A DNA stretch of 64,000 bases from Nemania diffusa (taxonomy: Eukaryota > Ascomycota > Sordariomycetes > Xylariales > Xylariaceae). The position numbers and the translations under genes were made by a program. Each line of letters opens with the position of its first letter. The first letter of the stretch is position 1. Below, one piece after another: positions 11,599-26,186 of this stretch. The stretch spans positions 5,424,501-5,488,500 of the forward strand of contig JBBPUQ010000003.1 of NCBI GenBank assembly GCA_038501195.1, read 5' to 3'. Under the pieces are notes generated by a model. The model did not search any database and was not told the origin of the DNA. It saw only the letters and a program-made list of their open reading frames with translations.

Positions 11599-14500
11599 AA
11601 TAATATAATAAATTTTATAATTAAATAATTTTATATTTTTAGTTGTTTTTTTTTATTAATAAATTATATATTATTTATAATATATTATTTAAAATATTTT
11701 ATTTAAATTAAATTTTTATTATTTAAATATAATATTAATTAAATTTAATAAATTTTTTAATTTAAATAATTAATTATTATTAAAATTTTTATAAATCGAT
11801 ATAAATTAATATAAAAATTTTTATATTATTTTTATATTTTTATATTTTTATATATTAAAGTAGCTATATTAATTTTTTTTTAATTATATTTAATTATAGC
11901 TAATATTTATAATATTTTTAACTAATAATTTTTTAAATATTAATTGATTTTATGTTTAAATAATAATAATTATATTAAAATTTTATTATATATAATTAAA
12001 TTTAGCTTTATTTTTTTTATTTTTTTTTTTATATAATTTAAATTATTATATATTTATTTAATTAATAGTTAATAATTAAATATTTTTTTAAAATTTATAT
12101 TATATTTTATATTTTTAAAAAATATTTTTGTTTTATTTTTTTATTATATTAATATAATTTTTTAATTATTTTATTTATTTTGTTATATTATTTTATTATA
12201 TTTTTATTATATATATTAAATAAAAATATAAAAAAAATATATTTATAAAAATAAATAAAAGTTTTTTATAATTAAAAAGTTTTATTTATTTATTTTTATT
12301 AAAAATTTTATATTAAAATTAATTAAATTCAATATAATAAAGTTTTTATAATAGTTTAGTTTTTAATTATAATTTAAGTTTTATAATAATATTATTTAAA
12401 TGTTTTAAAATTTTTAAAAGTTTTAATTTTTATATATATAGTTATATATAAAATAAAAATTATAAATTATAAATAATATATTATTAAATTTTAAAATAAA
12501 TAAAAATATAAATATTAAAATAAAAACAATGTTTTAAAAATTTAGTAATAATTATTATATTTAAAAATATTTTTAAAATAAATTTAATAGTTAAAAAAAA
12601 AAAAAATCACAAAATAAATAAAATATTTAATATAATATATAAATATATAGCAAATAAAAAAAATATTTTTATTTTATAAAATATAGTAAATATAATAATA
12701 AATAATATATAAACAATAATAATAAAATTTATAATTTAATAATAAATAATTATAAATTTTATAAATATTATTGCAATAATAATTAAATTAATTTTTAAAA
12801 TATTAATATTAGTTATAAATTATAATAATTTTATTAATTTATATATATTATTTATATTTATATAGCTTTTATTTTTATTTATAAATAAGTTTTATAAAAA
12901 AATAAACTTTTTATTACAGAAAATATTTTAAAAAATAAAATATATTTTATTATTAATTTTTATATTAAAATTAAATATATAAAAAAACTTATAATTATAT
13001 AAATATTAAAAAAGTACTTTTTTAAAGTTTTATTAATATTAATAATAAAATTTATTAATTTAATAATAGCTATTATAAATATATTTATATAATATATATT
13101 TATAATATTAAATAATATTTTTTTTTTTAATTATAGCTATTTTATTTATTGAATTTAATATTAAATTATAACTATTTATAAAAAAGTTATTTAATAAACT
13201 ATATAAAAATATTTTATATAATAGTTTATTATAATATTTTATTATATATTAATATTAGTTTTAATTTTTAATTTATAGTTATAAATATTAATAATATTAA
13301 ATATTTAAATTTTAATATTAATTATTAAAAACTTTTAATTTTTAAAAAAAACTTTAATAATAATAATAAAAACAATAATAATAATAACAATAATTTATTA
13401 AACTATAATTTTAGCAATAATAAAAACAATATATTATTTTTTTTATTTATATAACTTTTTAACTTTATAAAAAAAATATTAACTTTATAATTTAATAAAT
13501 AAAATAACACTTTTAATTTTATTAATATTAATTTTTAATATTAATATCATTTTAAATAAATAAATATTAATTAATTTAAATTTAATTATAAAAATTATAA
13601 TAATATTAATATAATTATTAATAATAATAAATTAATTTTTATTAATATATATTATTTTATTAAATAATTTAACTTTTTTATAAAAAATCTAAAATTAATA
13701 AAAAAAAATATTTGTTAAATTTTAGTTTTATAGTAAATTCTTTTAACTAAATTAACAATTTTAAAATAAATTATTAAATTAATTATAAAAACTAAAATAA
13801 ATCTTTAAATTTAAAAATTAAATATATTATTAAAAAAATTAATTAATTAATTTTTAATATAATTTATAATAATAACTAAAAAGTTTAATTAAAATATTTT
13901 TATATTATAAAATATATTATATAATAAAATAGCAATAATATATTTTATTTAAAAAAAGCTATAATATATTAAAATAATAAAAATTTTTAATAAAAATAAT
14001 AATAATTAATATAAAGTTATAATAATTATTTAAATATATATAAATTTAAATATTAAAAACTATTTATATTTTTTTAAAAATAATAATATATTAATAAAAT
14101 ATATTTTATATATTATTAAAATAAAACTTTTAATTATAATAATAGTTATTTAAAAAAAAAAATTTTATTAATATAACTATTGAAAAAACAATTAAAATAA
14201 TAAAAACTAAATATTTTTTTAGTTATAATATAAAAATAATAAACTTTTATAAAAAAAAAAAAGCTTTAAATATAAAAATAGTTATAATAAATATTTAAAT
14301 AAATATTAAAAAAAAAAAAAAAAAATTAAATTTATATAATATAAAAAAAAAAAAAATTTTAGTTTTTTTATTAAGTTTTTTATATACAAATTTAAATTTA
14401 AATAATAAAACATTTATTATAATTAACTATAATATTATATATAAATATTATAATAAAACTTTTGATTTAATTAAAAAATATACTAAAGATTTTTTTAAAT

Positions 14501-14797
14501 AAATTATATATATATTATTTATATATTTAGCTATATATATATATAAATAATATTATATATTATTTTTAATAAAAAATAACTTATTTTATTATTTAAAAGT
14601 TTATATTAAATAACTAAGCTTTTTATTTATTTTAAATATTGTTTTTTTTATATTTAATTATAACTTTAAAAATATAATTAATTTAAAAAATAAATTTATT
14701 ATTTTTAAGTTATAATAAATTTTTTTATAACTTTATAAATTTAAAATAATATATTAAACAATTAATAATATATTTTAATATTTTATAATTATTATTA
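11599..14797 (+). pseudogene. A1 internal region, 5' part (leader, gag and start of pol)
   Basis: About 3.2 kb between the A1 5' LTR and the B insertion. By eye it is the reverse complement of A2 sequence at 57642-59184 and then about 48300-50084, which shows that it belongs to family A. The A2 copy also gives the undisturbed site where B inserted (near 48260-48300). No gag or protease motif is legible; it is probably too mutated. Confidence 0.6.
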
Positions 14798-15030
14798 TAT
14801 AAAGCTTATAAAAAAAATAAAGCTTTAAGCAAATAAAGCTATATTATATAAAAAATCTATAAATAAAAAAAAAAAGAAAAAAGCTAAAAATTTTTCTGTG
14901 AAAAAATTACTTATATATATATATATAAAATAGTTTAAAGTAATAATAAATTAGATTATTTATTTAGTTATATAATAAAACTATTTAATTTATTTAAATA
15001 ATTAAACTAATATTAACTAATTTATAACTA
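14798..15030 (-). repeat. 3' LTR of element B
   Basis: Pairs with 28734-28968. Shared landmarks are the AAAGCTTATAAAA start, an AAATAAAGCTATATTATATA block, a (TA)n run near 14912, and the final ACTAATTTATAACTA. Sequence beyond both ends differs between the copies. Confidence 0.82.
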
Positions 15031-17430
15031 TTTTTTTTTAAAAAAAATAGCTTGTTTATAAATTATAAAAATTAAATATATTAACTTTAGTTAATTATTT
15101 TTTAGCAAAAAAAAAGATCGCTTTAAACATTTATTATATTATTAATTGCTAAGCTTTTTTTTTTTTAAGTTATAATATAGTTTTTTTATATATTAATGTT
15201 ATTATTTTTTATTAATATTATATTTTAAGTGTATTTTTTATATACTTTTGTTTTTTTTTATAAAGTTAATAAGTTATTATTTTTATATAGTTTTTTAATT
15301 ATATTATTTTAAGCTATTTATAGCTAATTCTTTAGCTTTAATAGCAGTTTTGCTATATTTAAATTATTATTATGAAACTTTTTTAATAGTATAAAATTAT
15401 TTCAAAAGTTTTTAACATAATATTACTTATTATTAATATTTTAGCTTTTTTAATTAATTTAATATTATAGCTTTTAATAATATAAATATATTATATATAT
15501 TTCTTTTACTTTAAATTTTTTTTTATTTTTAAACTTAAATATTTTATTTTTAAAGTTATTGTTTTTTTGATTTATTAATAAATTATTAAAATACTTTTAT
15601 AACTAATTGATATAATATCGATTTATAGCTTTTTAAAATAAAAAAACTTACAGTATAAATATATTATTTTTTTTTTTTAAAGTTTTATATATTTGTTATA
15701 TTATTAAATAATTAAATTTATTTAAAAGTTTATTAATTATTTAAAATTGTTATTTTTTTAATATAAATATATAATTGTTTATATTAAAGTTGAAGTTTTA
15801 ATATTTTTTGTTAGCTTATATAGTTATATAATATTATATATATTTTAGTTTTTTTTTTAGCAAAATTTACAAATTATACAATTTTTTATATTTTATTTTA
15901 AACTTTAAATTATAATGTTTTTTTAACTATTAATAAGTTTTTTAGTTTTTTTTAAACTATATAATTTTTTTAATTTAAATAAAATAATATTAAAAAATCT
16001 ATTTTAACTTTATAAAAAAATAATTTAGTAAATTTATAAAATAGTAATATTTATATATAATTTATAGCTAAAATTTATTTAAACTAATTATTTTAATAAT
16101 AGCTAATATAAAACTAAAATTGCTAATTTAAATATTTATTTATAATTTTAGCTTATTTTATAGTTTTATAGTAATTTATAAATATTAAAATATATTATAT
16201 TTTTATAATTTTATATAATTTATTTATAAAAGTAAATATAAATTAAAGCTTTTTATTAAAAGTTAATATAATTAATACTTTAAAAACTTAAAAAAAATCT
16301 TCATAATATATTTATATAATATTTTTTACAGTTATTTATATAATATATAATATAATTTAAGCTTTTTTTTTTAAACAGTTTATTATAATTAATATATTGT
16401 TATAGTTATGCATGTTTTTAAGTATTTATTTAAAATTTAAAACTAAATATTTTTAAATATAATTTAAAATATAAAAAGAAATAAGCTTGCTAAATATTTT
16501 ATTATATAAAACTTTTATAAAGCAATATTTTATATAATTAAAAATATATATGTTATAGTTTTTTTTAAATTTAAACTATTAATATTATTTTATAAAAAAC
16601 TTATATTTTTTTCTTTTAAATATATAATAAACATTTTATTATGTAATTTTTAAATAAACTATATATATAAATATAAAAAGTCAAAAACTATAAGTTTTTT
16701 ATTATAAATAATTAAATTATTAATTAATTAGTATAAGTTATTATTATTAAAAAAGATTTTTTTATAGTAAATTTTTATATTAAAGTTTTTTTTGTTTTTT
16801 TTAAATATTTTAATAATTAGTGAAAAATTTAACAAAGCTTTTATATTTTTTTATAACTTTATAACAAATTATTTAATTTAATATATTATTTATATAAATA
16901 TATTATAAATAGTATTATTTATTAATTAAAAAATTATTAAATGTTATTGTGCTTTTTTTTTTTTTTTTTATATAACAAAGTTTTTATATTTTTTTATTAA
17001 AATATTAGCTAATATATTTTTTTTTTTAAAGCAATAAATAATATAAAAATTATATTTTATAAATAGTTTTATTTATTTTATTTACTACAAATTTAAATAT
17101 TATTTTTAATTAAAATATTTTAAAGCTTAATAGTTAATTATTATTAAAAATGATTTAATATAATTATTAATTAATTTAAGCTGCTATTTTTTAAAAGCTA
17201 AAAATATTATTAATATTTTTTTATCGAAAATTTTATAGTTTAATTTAATATTATATAAAGTTTTGAAATAATATATAATTAAGTATTAGTTATTTTTATA
17301 CTTTTAAAATAAAACTTTTATAGCTATATTATTAAAAATATTAGTTTTAATTTTAATAAATAAACTATATTTATAATATTATAATATTAAATAAAATATA
17401 AAAGCTTTTTTTATTTATAAAAATGTTTAA
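15031..17430 (-). pseudogene. Element B downstream pol (RNase H/integrase) region, unreadable
   Basis: By position this holds the 3' half of pol on the - strand, between the RT remnant and the 3' LTR. The + strand is T-rich, consistent with A-rich coding sequence on the other strand. I could not recover integrase or RNase H motifs with confidence. Confidence 0.45.
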
Positions 17431-17439
17431 TTATATTTA

Positions 17440-17745
17440 TTAATTTATAAAAAAGCTATTTTTTTTTATTAATTATATTATAAGTTTAATAATTTAATTA
17501 TAATTTTTTACAATTATAAAAGATTTTTAATTTTTTATTACTTTTATTTTAGCTAAATTAGCTTAAATGCTATTTATATTAATAATATATTTTAAAATTT
17601 TAATTTGTATAATATAAAATTTGAATTTTTTTAAATTTATTTAAAATTTAGCAATATATAATTATTATATTATTAATTATATATATTTTCGATAATTTTT
17701 TAAATTAGTCAAATAAATAAAAATATTATTTATATATATATTATA
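17440..17745 (-). pseudogene. Reverse transcriptase remnant of element B
   Basis: Reading the - strand from 17736 gives YINNIFIYLTN followed by a YRKYI block, matching 'YiDDIfIYS......h'. Both catalytic Asp codons (17725-17730) have become AAT. Further down it reads INLKKFKFYIIQ and IKILKYII, matching 'dlkKseFyv..tk.LGyii', then VIKN-stop-KS, matching 'vi.nWk.P'. The following 'FLGF.nyYRRFi' block seems to be missing, and the sequence jumps to what looks like the next helix, so a deletion of about 50 bp is likely. The assignment to Ty3/gypsy is firm. Confidence 0.85.
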
Positions 17746-18669
17746 AAAATTATTTAAATAATTAAACAATATATTATTAATATATTTTTAAAATATAATA
17801 AAACTATTAATTAAATTAAACAAAAATATTTTAAATTTAAAAAACTTATAATATATATAAAAAATTATTAAATCTTTTTATTTAAATTTTATATATATTT
17901 AATTAAATATTTACTTTATATTTAATTTAGTAAATATATTAACTTTAAAAAGTTATAACAATGTTTTTTTAATTAAAAGTAGAAAATATTCGTTTTTTTT
18001 TGTTAATTTATTAAATTTTTAATAGTTTATAAAAAATTTTAATTTTTTTTTTAGTTTTTTTATAAATAATATTAAAAAAGCATAAAATATATTATTAAAT
18101 TTAATAAATCTTTTTTATAAATTATTAATTAAATATTTATAAATTGCTTTTAATTTATTTAATAATATTTTATATAAAAAGTTATATTAAAAGTTATTAA
18201 AAGTTTTATTTTTAAAAAATTTTATTTTGTAATTTATTTTAAACTAATAAAATAAAAAAATATTAAAGTTTATTTTATTAAATATACATAATAAATCGTA
18301 ATATTTTTTAAAAATTACTTATAAAACTTTTATATAAAAAGTTTTTTTTTTTTTATTAAAAAAAGCTTTTTTTTTGTTTTTAATAAATTTATTAATTTTA
18401 TAAATAATAATAATTTATACTTTTTATATAAAATTATTATATAAAACTAATATATTAAAAACAGCTATAATAATATTAGCTAATTTTATTACTAGCTTAA
18501 TTTTATATTATTTTAATTTATTTTTTTATATTTTATAAAAATTTAAATTATTAGTTTTTTATTATAAAATAATTTCTTTATTTTTTTTTTAAGTTTTTTT
18601 TTTTTTTAGCTTTATAAAAAAAATCAAATTATTATTTAAATTATATTATATTTTAATAATGTTTTTTTT

Positions 18670-18869
18670 TGTAAAAAAGCAGTTATTATTATACTATGTT
18701 ATATTATATATATAACAAATATAAACCAAGTATTAACTAGTTAATATTTAAAAAAATATAATATATAAAATTAATTTTTAAATAAAAATAATTTATTATA
18801 ATTACTTTTTAAAATTAGCGATTATTTTATAATACAACTATATTTATATTATATATTATAACTTTTATA
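18670..18869 (+). repeat. 5' LTR of element C2 (200 bp)
   Basis: The only copy in the window that still starts TGTAAAA, which shows that the ancestral LTR began with TG. Other copies start TATAAAA. The internal block ATTTTTAAATAAAAATAATT is shared with the LTRs of C3 and C4. Confidence 0.88.
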
Positions 18870-20799
18870 CTTTTTTATTTTTATATTAAATATTATAATA
18901 TAATAGTTAATAAGTTAAAAAATAAAATAATTAAATTATAAACTGTTATATAATCAAATATTAGCTGTAATAAATTAAAAAAAAACTTTTTTAGCAAAAA
19001 TATATCTTTAAAAAATTAATAAAATCTAATACTTTAATTTAAAAATATTTTGTTTTTATAAAAACAAGCTTTTATAAAACTACTAGTTATTATTTAATAA
19101 CTGTTTATTAAAAAAATGCTATTTTAAACAATAAAGCTAATAAATTAAAATATATAATTAAATATATAATTAATTAAATTATTTAATTTAAAAATTATTT
19201 AATTAATAATTAAAAATAATATTAAATATTTAATTTATAATTATAAAAAATTTAATTAAAAAGCTATTATAATTAAAATAAAAAATTAAATTGCTATAAT
19301 TAAAAAAAATAATTAATAAAAGTTAAAATATAACAATTTAATATAAATTATTTAAATATTAAATCAAATATTATAAAATATATTAATTAATTAATAGTTA
19401 TATTATAAAACTTTAAAATATTTAAAATTAAAAATATAAGCTATTTTAAAAAACTTTTAAAAATTTATTAAAAAAAAAAATATAAACTTTGAACTATTTA
19501 AATATATTTTTAAATATAGCTTATAAAAATCTATTAAAATAAAAATAAAACTTTTAAAAACTTTTTTTTAAAATAACAAATTTTAATATATAAACTAAAA
19601 AACAAAAGTTAGTTAAATAATAATTTTAAATTAATATTTAATTATTAATATAAATTATAAAAAAATATTAAAAAGTTATTTATTTAATAATAAATTTTAT
19701 TAAATAATGTAATAATAATATTATATAAAATAAAAAAACAATAAAGTATATAATAAATAAATAAATTATTTAAGCTTATTTTTAAATAATTATATATTAA
19801 AAATATATTAAATAAATATAGCTATATTAATAATATTTAATTTAGCAAATTAATTTAAATTAAAAATTAACTATATAAATAAAAAAATTGTTAATAAAAC
19901 AAAAACTGTAATAAATTACAATATATAAAAACAAATAAATTATTTTTTTGTTTTTATAGGAATAAATTTAAATATTTAATTAAAAACTACTAAAAAAAAT
20001 ATTGCAATATATAAATAATAAATAATTAAAAAATATATAAAATTTAATTGTTAATATTAAAATATTTCAAAAAAATATAAAATATTAAAACTATTTAATT
20101 TAATATTAAAAAAAAACTAAAAAATAAACTAAAATAAAATAATATATTTAATTTATTTTAGCTAAAAACTTTTAAGTATTTAATATAAACAAACTATTTA
20201 AAACTTTAGCTATTTTTAAATTATATAATAAAAAGCTGTAAAAATAAATAAAAATAAATATAAATATAAAAATATAAATAAATATTATTTATAAAAATTT
20301 AATATAAAAAAAGCTTTAATTAATTAATATATAAATTTTGTTTTTATTAAACTTTAATAATAAATTTTTATATTATTAAAAAATTTATAAAATAACATTA
20401 AAAATAATTAATATTAAAAGTATTTATAAATTTTTTATATAAATATTTTTTATTATTAAATATAATTAATTAATATTTAAATTTTTATTATTAAAACTAA
20501 ATATAAAATAATTAAAAATTATTTTAAATATTATATTAAATTAATAATATTTTAAAAAGTTTAAAAAAATAAACTTTAAAAAGTTTATTAATATGTTAAT
20601 TAAAAATAAATATATTTTTATTATAAACTTTATAAATATAAAATAAAAAAAAAAACTTTTTTTTAAAAAAATCAATAATAAAATTTAATTAAAACAAATT
20701 AACTTATTATAATATTTTAAAAATTTTTACTATATATACTTTAAATAAAATATAAAAAAATTATTAGCTTTAAATAAAATAAAATATATAATTAATTTA

Positions 20800-21560
20800 A
20801 TAAAAAAAACAAAAGTATTTTTTAAATTTATATATTTTATTATAAAAATTCAATAAAAAATATTTAAAAAATATTTAGTAAAAAATTAACATTTAAAAAA
20901 AGTTTAATATTTAAAAATAAATATAAAAATATTTATATTATTTATATTTAAAAAAAAAACAATATAATATAGCTATATATAAATTATAAAAAATTAAATA
21001 AAATTATTACAAAAAATAAATATTTTTTATTTTTAATTTTAAAAATTATAAATTGTTTAAAATTTATAAAAATATTTTTTAACTAAATTTAAAAAATATT
21101 TACTATTAAATTTAAATTAAACTTAGTAATAAATAAAAAACTGCTTTTTAAATATATTATAATTATTTTAAATATATAGTAATATTATTTAAATTAATTA
21201 ATATTTTAATAATATTTTAAGCTTATATATATAAAGTTTTAATAAAATTAATAAATTATATTTATATAATTTATTTAAATAATATTGTTATTTTTTTTAA
21301 TATAAAAAAAAAATATAAAATTTATTTTTAATTAATTTATAAATATTTAAAACAGTATTAATTATTTATAAAATTTTTAAAGTTTATTATAAATATTAAA
21401 AATATTAAAATAAATAACAAATAAATAAATATAATTAAAAAATAAAAAATATTTAAATTAATATATAATATATAAATGTTTTTAAATTTTATAAATTTTT
21501 ATTAAAAATTTATTATAAAATATTTATAAATAATAGTATTTATTATAATATTATTAAAAA
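20800..21560 (+). pseudogene. Reverse transcriptase remnant of element C2
   Basis: At 21272-21295 the + strand reads YLNNIVIFF where gypsy RTs have YLDDIVIFS; the Asp-Asp codons (21278-21283) are both AAT. Downstream, with stops at expected Gln and Arg positions, it reads the 'LFIK.sKc.F' equivalent and then MFLNFINFY (21475-21501), matching 'FLGF.NFYRrF'. The C3 copy reads MFLSFANFY at the same place, closer to the family consensus. The upstream half of RT (20800-21260) is inferred from position. Confidence 0.85.
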
Positions 21561-21699
21561 AAAATATAAATATAAATCAATTTATATTTAAATAAATTTA
21601 AAAAATAAAAAAAGCTTTTTAAATAATTAAAAAAACATTTATAAATATAATAATTTTATAATATTAAAATAATCAATTAAAAATATAAGTTAAAATTAA

Positions 21700-22150
21700 T
21701 ATATTAATAAAAATAATATTAAATATATTATTTTAGCTATATAAATTAAAATAATAATTAGTTATTTATTAATTATATAAGTTTATTAATATAAAAATAA
21801 TATAAATTATAAAATAATAAAAACTATTAACTATAATAAAAAGTTATAAATATTAAAAATAATATTTAAAAAAAGCTATATATATTTTTATAATATAAAC
21901 TAATTATATAATACTTTAAAATATAATTAACTTTTTTATATAAAATTTTTATAATTAATTAATATAATAAATATATAAATTAATCTAGTTTAATTTTAAA
22001 ATTTAATATTAGCTAAAAATTATTAACTTTATAAATAGTTTATTAAAAAAACTTAATTATATAGTAAATAAAATTTAATATAAAAATATAATTTTAATAT
22101 TATAAAAAAAACTGCAATTAATAAATAATTTATTTATATAAGTTTAATAA
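21700..22150 (+). pseudogene. RNase H remnant of element C2
   Basis: Follows RT in the same sense. The spacing of Tyr, Ile and Asn codons fits the gypsy RNase H pattern 'YeIYdkELLAii.af..w..yl', then '.vytDhknL.yF', then 'lsRRQaRWa', but nearly every conserved charged residue is changed or a stop. It is identified by position and overall pattern rather than by any single intact motif. Confidence 0.5.
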
Positions 22151-25100
22151 ATTATAGTTATAATATTATATATAAAAAAAAAAAAAATATTAAAATAATT
22201 AATTTAAACTTTTTAAAAAATATTAATTAAATATTATTTAAATAAATTTTTAACAACTATAATTTAAATAATAAATTTAAATATTTATAAAAAGCTATAT
22301 TTTTATTATATAATTATAAATAACTTTTAAAAAATATAAAATAAAAAATATAGTTATAAATATTTTATTTATTAAATATATATAATTATAATAGCTTATA
22401 TATTAATAGTTATTAAATTAATTTAAATAAATATTAATTAATTTATATTTATATTATAAAATATAATATTAAAACTATTATTTATAACTAATATATTTTA
22501 TATTTTATAACTAAAAAATTAACTAAAAATAAAATAATATTTTAATTATAAACTTTAAAAAAGTTTTATAATATAATTAAAAAATTATAAATTAAAAATT
22601 TAAATATTATAATATTTATTAAAATTATTTATTAATATATTAAAACTAAAAAAAATTATTATATAAATAATAATAAAATATTTTTATTTAAAAATCGCTT
22701 TATATTTTTAAATTAAAAAGTTTTATTTTAATAAATTATTTATTAATATTATAATAATTTTAAAATAAATTATATAAAAAAAAAATAAAACAGCTAAATT
22801 ATTTTAAAAAAAATTTTATTAAAAAAAGTTAAAACAAAATATTTATAAATATATTATCAATTATTAAATATATAATAAAATTAAATAATTTAAATATAAA
22901 CTTTATAAAAAGTTATAAATATTTTTTTTATTAAATTAACTGTTTTAAAAAATTAGTTTAAATTTTATTATAAAGTTATTTTTATATATTAAAATTAATA
23001 AAATCAAATATAATATAATTTTAATAATTATTAATTGTTTTATAAAAACAATATTATTTATATTTATTATAAAAATTTTTAATACTATTAAATTAATATA
23101 AATATTATATAAATAAATAAAATGTAAATTTAGTTTATTAAAAAAAATTATAAGTAATAAAAATAAATTAATTATAAGCTATTTTTAAAAAAGATTTTAT
23201 AACAAAAAAAAAATTAAATAATAATTATTTATTGTTTAATATTTATAAATTAATAAATAAATAAAATATATTTATTAAATTTTTAAAAAATATTTAAAAA
23301 TATATATTATTTAAAAACTAAATATATAGTTTAAAATATTTTAAAAAATAAAATTTACATATAACAACAGTATATATATTATTATTAAATATTTATTTTT
23401 TAAAACTTTATATAGCTATTATTTTAAAATTATAAAATTTATATTAAAAAAACTATAATTAAAAATATAAAAAATAAAAAAAAAACTATAATAAATTATA
23501 ATTGTTTAAAAAGTATTTAATAAATATTAAATTACAACTATAAAAATAAAAAAAAAAAACTATAATAAAAAATATATAATAAAAAAATATAAAATAAAAA
23601 AAATAATTAAATTATTTATAGCTTATTTTCGATTTAAATATAATTAAAAATTAATTTTTATATATATTAAAATAAAAGTTATAAAAAAAATAAAACTATA
23701 AATATATCAAAAAAAATTACTTTTGTAATATTTAAAAATATATAATATATTTTTTGTATTATTTTTAAAACTATAAACTAAATATTAAAAAAGCAGAAAA
23801 TAATTAATATTTTTAAAATTAAAAAATATATAAAAAAAATAAATAATAAAAAATATAATTTGTTATAAAAAAAATAAAACTATATTAAAATATTTAATAA
23901 AATAAAAAAGCTAATTTATTAAATATAATATATAAAAACTAAAAAAACATTTAATTAATATAAAAGTTTTTTTTATAAAATATAAATAAAAAATAAAAAA
24001 ATTATATATTAAATAAAATAATTTAATTTAAAACTAAAACAATATAAATAATAATATTTTATTATAATAATTATTAAAAAATATAAATAATAAAAAAAAA
24101 ACAATTAATTAAAAAACTAATTTATTAAATAAAATTAAAAAAACTATTAAAAATTAAGTTTTATTAATAAAAATTAGCAAAAACTTTATTAATATAAAAA
24201 TTTAAAAAAAAAAATCAATATTAAATATTAATAAAAAAAAGTTTTAAAAAAAAAACTGTTAATAAAAATTAATAAAAACTAAAAAGCTATAAAATAATTA
24301 AAAAACAATTTATAAAAATCGTTATAACAAAATAAAGTTTAAAATTAATAATAAATTAATAAATAAATATTAAATATTTTATAAATAAATTTATAAAAAT
24401 AGCTAAATATAATATAAATTAAAAAAAAGTTTTATTAAAATTTTAAAAAATTATTACTAAAATAAAAAAAAAAAACTATTAAACTTAATTAATAATAATA
24501 TATTAACTGCTAAATATATATAAAATAAATTTATTATTATTGTTTAAATAATTAAATTAATATATTTATATTTAAAAAAATATTATATAATATAAAAATA
24601 AAAATTTTATAAAATAGTTGTTTTAATTTTAATAATTTTAACGTTAATATTATTTTAAAATAGCAAATTTATATTAAAAAACTAAATAAAATTTATATAG
24701 CAATATTTTATTAATTAATTAATAATTATTTTAATAAATATAAAAAAGCTAATATTAAAAATATAAAAATATATATTAAAATAAAAAAAAATAAAACAAT
24801 TTTAATTATATTTTAATTATATAATAATAAAAATATAATAAGTTTTTTTTTTAGCTATAAATTAATTAGTAATAAAATATTAAAAAAATAATTAAAAACT
24901 ATTAAATAAATATAAATTATAAAAAAAACATATAAAAAATTTATAATTAATATTTTTAGTTAAAAAATTAAAAAATAATAAATAATAATAATTTTAGTTT
25001 AAATAATTACTAAATATTTAAAATTAAAAATAATAAAAATAATATGCTTTTTTATTTAAATTGTTTTATATAAAATAAAGTTAACTTTTTTTAAAATATA

Positions 25101-25500
25101 TATATAGCAATTTTAATATAAAATATATTTATTAATTAATTAAATAATATTAATTTAATAATAAAAAAAAGCAGTTTTTATATATTTAATAAAGTTAGTA
25201 AAAAATTTAATAAATTTTTAAATAATATTTAAAAAAAAAAAAAATTTTAAAAATATTAAAAATTTTAATATATAAACTAATAAGTAACTATAAATTATAA
25301 AAATAATTTATAATAAAATAAACTATATAATTATATATATATAAAATATATTTAATATTATTAAATAAAACTAATATATATAAATAATATATTTAAAAAT
25401 TAAAATATATTTTAATAATATATTAAAAATAAAACTTTATATTAAAAATATTTTAAATTTAAAGTTTTTTATTATTATTATTTTTTTTAACAAATATTTT
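22150..25500 (+). pseudogene. Integrase and 3' region of element C2
   Basis: This occupies the place of integrase between RNase H and the 3' LTR. I could not read HHCC or D,D-35-E residues reliably. The whole stretch recurs inverted in C3 and, with about 1 kb of internal losses, in C4 (60400-63560). That shows it is element sequence rather than host DNA. Confidence 0.55.
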
Positions 25501-25589
25501 ATAATTAAAATATTGCTAGCTTTATTTTTTATTAAAAAAGTAAATTTTAATAAAAGTTTTTTATAATATTATAGCAAGCAGCAAAAAAA

Positions 25590-25590
<1 letters not shown>

Positions 25591-25636
<46 letters not shown>
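25591..25636 (+). repeat. 46-bp A homopolymer in element C2
   Basis: An unbroken run of A, preceded by CAAAAAAA and followed by TAAAAATAAAAAC-type repeats, about 350 bp before the 3' LTR. C3 has interrupted T runs at the matching place (about 50630-50690), so the run has expanded by slippage. It is too far from the LTR to be the primer polypurine tract itself. Confidence 0.9.
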
Positions 25637-25638
<2 letters not shown>

Positions 25639-25981
25639 AAAATAAAAACAAAAATAAAAACATAAATAAATAATTAATTAATAAAAAAACCAAAAAAAAA
25701 AAATCAAAAAATAATTATAAAATTTATAAAATATATATATAAAAAAAAAAAAAAATATATATAACAATATATATAAAAGTTAATTAAAATATAAAAATTA
25801 AATATTTATTTATAAAAATATAAAAATATTTTTTATATTTATAAATAAATTTATATTTAATATATATAATATAATTAATAAATTAGTGCTAATTTTATAA
25901 ATATAAAAATATATAAATTAACAATAGTAAAATTAACAATAATAATTAGTATTAAAAACTAATGTTTTAAAAAAAAAATAG

Positions 25982-26181
25982 TATAAAAAAGTAGTTACTA
26001 TTACATTATATTATATTATATATATAGCAAATATAAACTAAACATTAGCTAATTAATACTTAAAAAAACATAGTATATAAAATTAATTTTTAAATAAAAA
26101 TAATTTATTATAACTACTTTTTAAAATTAACAATTATTTTATAAAATAACTATATTTATATTATATATTATAACTTTTATA
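25982..26181 (+). repeat. 3' LTR of element C2 (200 bp)
   Basis: Same length as 18670-18869. It starts TATAAAAAAGTAG (the TG start is mutated to TA) and is followed by TTTTT. Confidence 0.88.
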
Positions 26182-26186
26182 TTTTT

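Larger units (their letters stand above)
18670..26181 (+). mobile_element. Element C2: gypsy element inserted in B
   Basis: A 7,512-bp element with two 200-bp LTRs (18670-18869 and 25982-26181) and flanking TTTTT on both sides (18665-18669 and 26182-26186). That duplication is low-complexity, so it is weak evidence taken alone. The LTRs run TGTAAAAAAGCAG to CTTTTATA; after RIP the ends become TATAAAA/TTTTATA. RT and RNase H remnants are on the + strand. C3 is a second full-length copy in inverted orientation and C4 is a third, broken copy. This is the innermost and youngest layer of the left nest, yet every frame is still destroyed. Confidence 0.88.
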
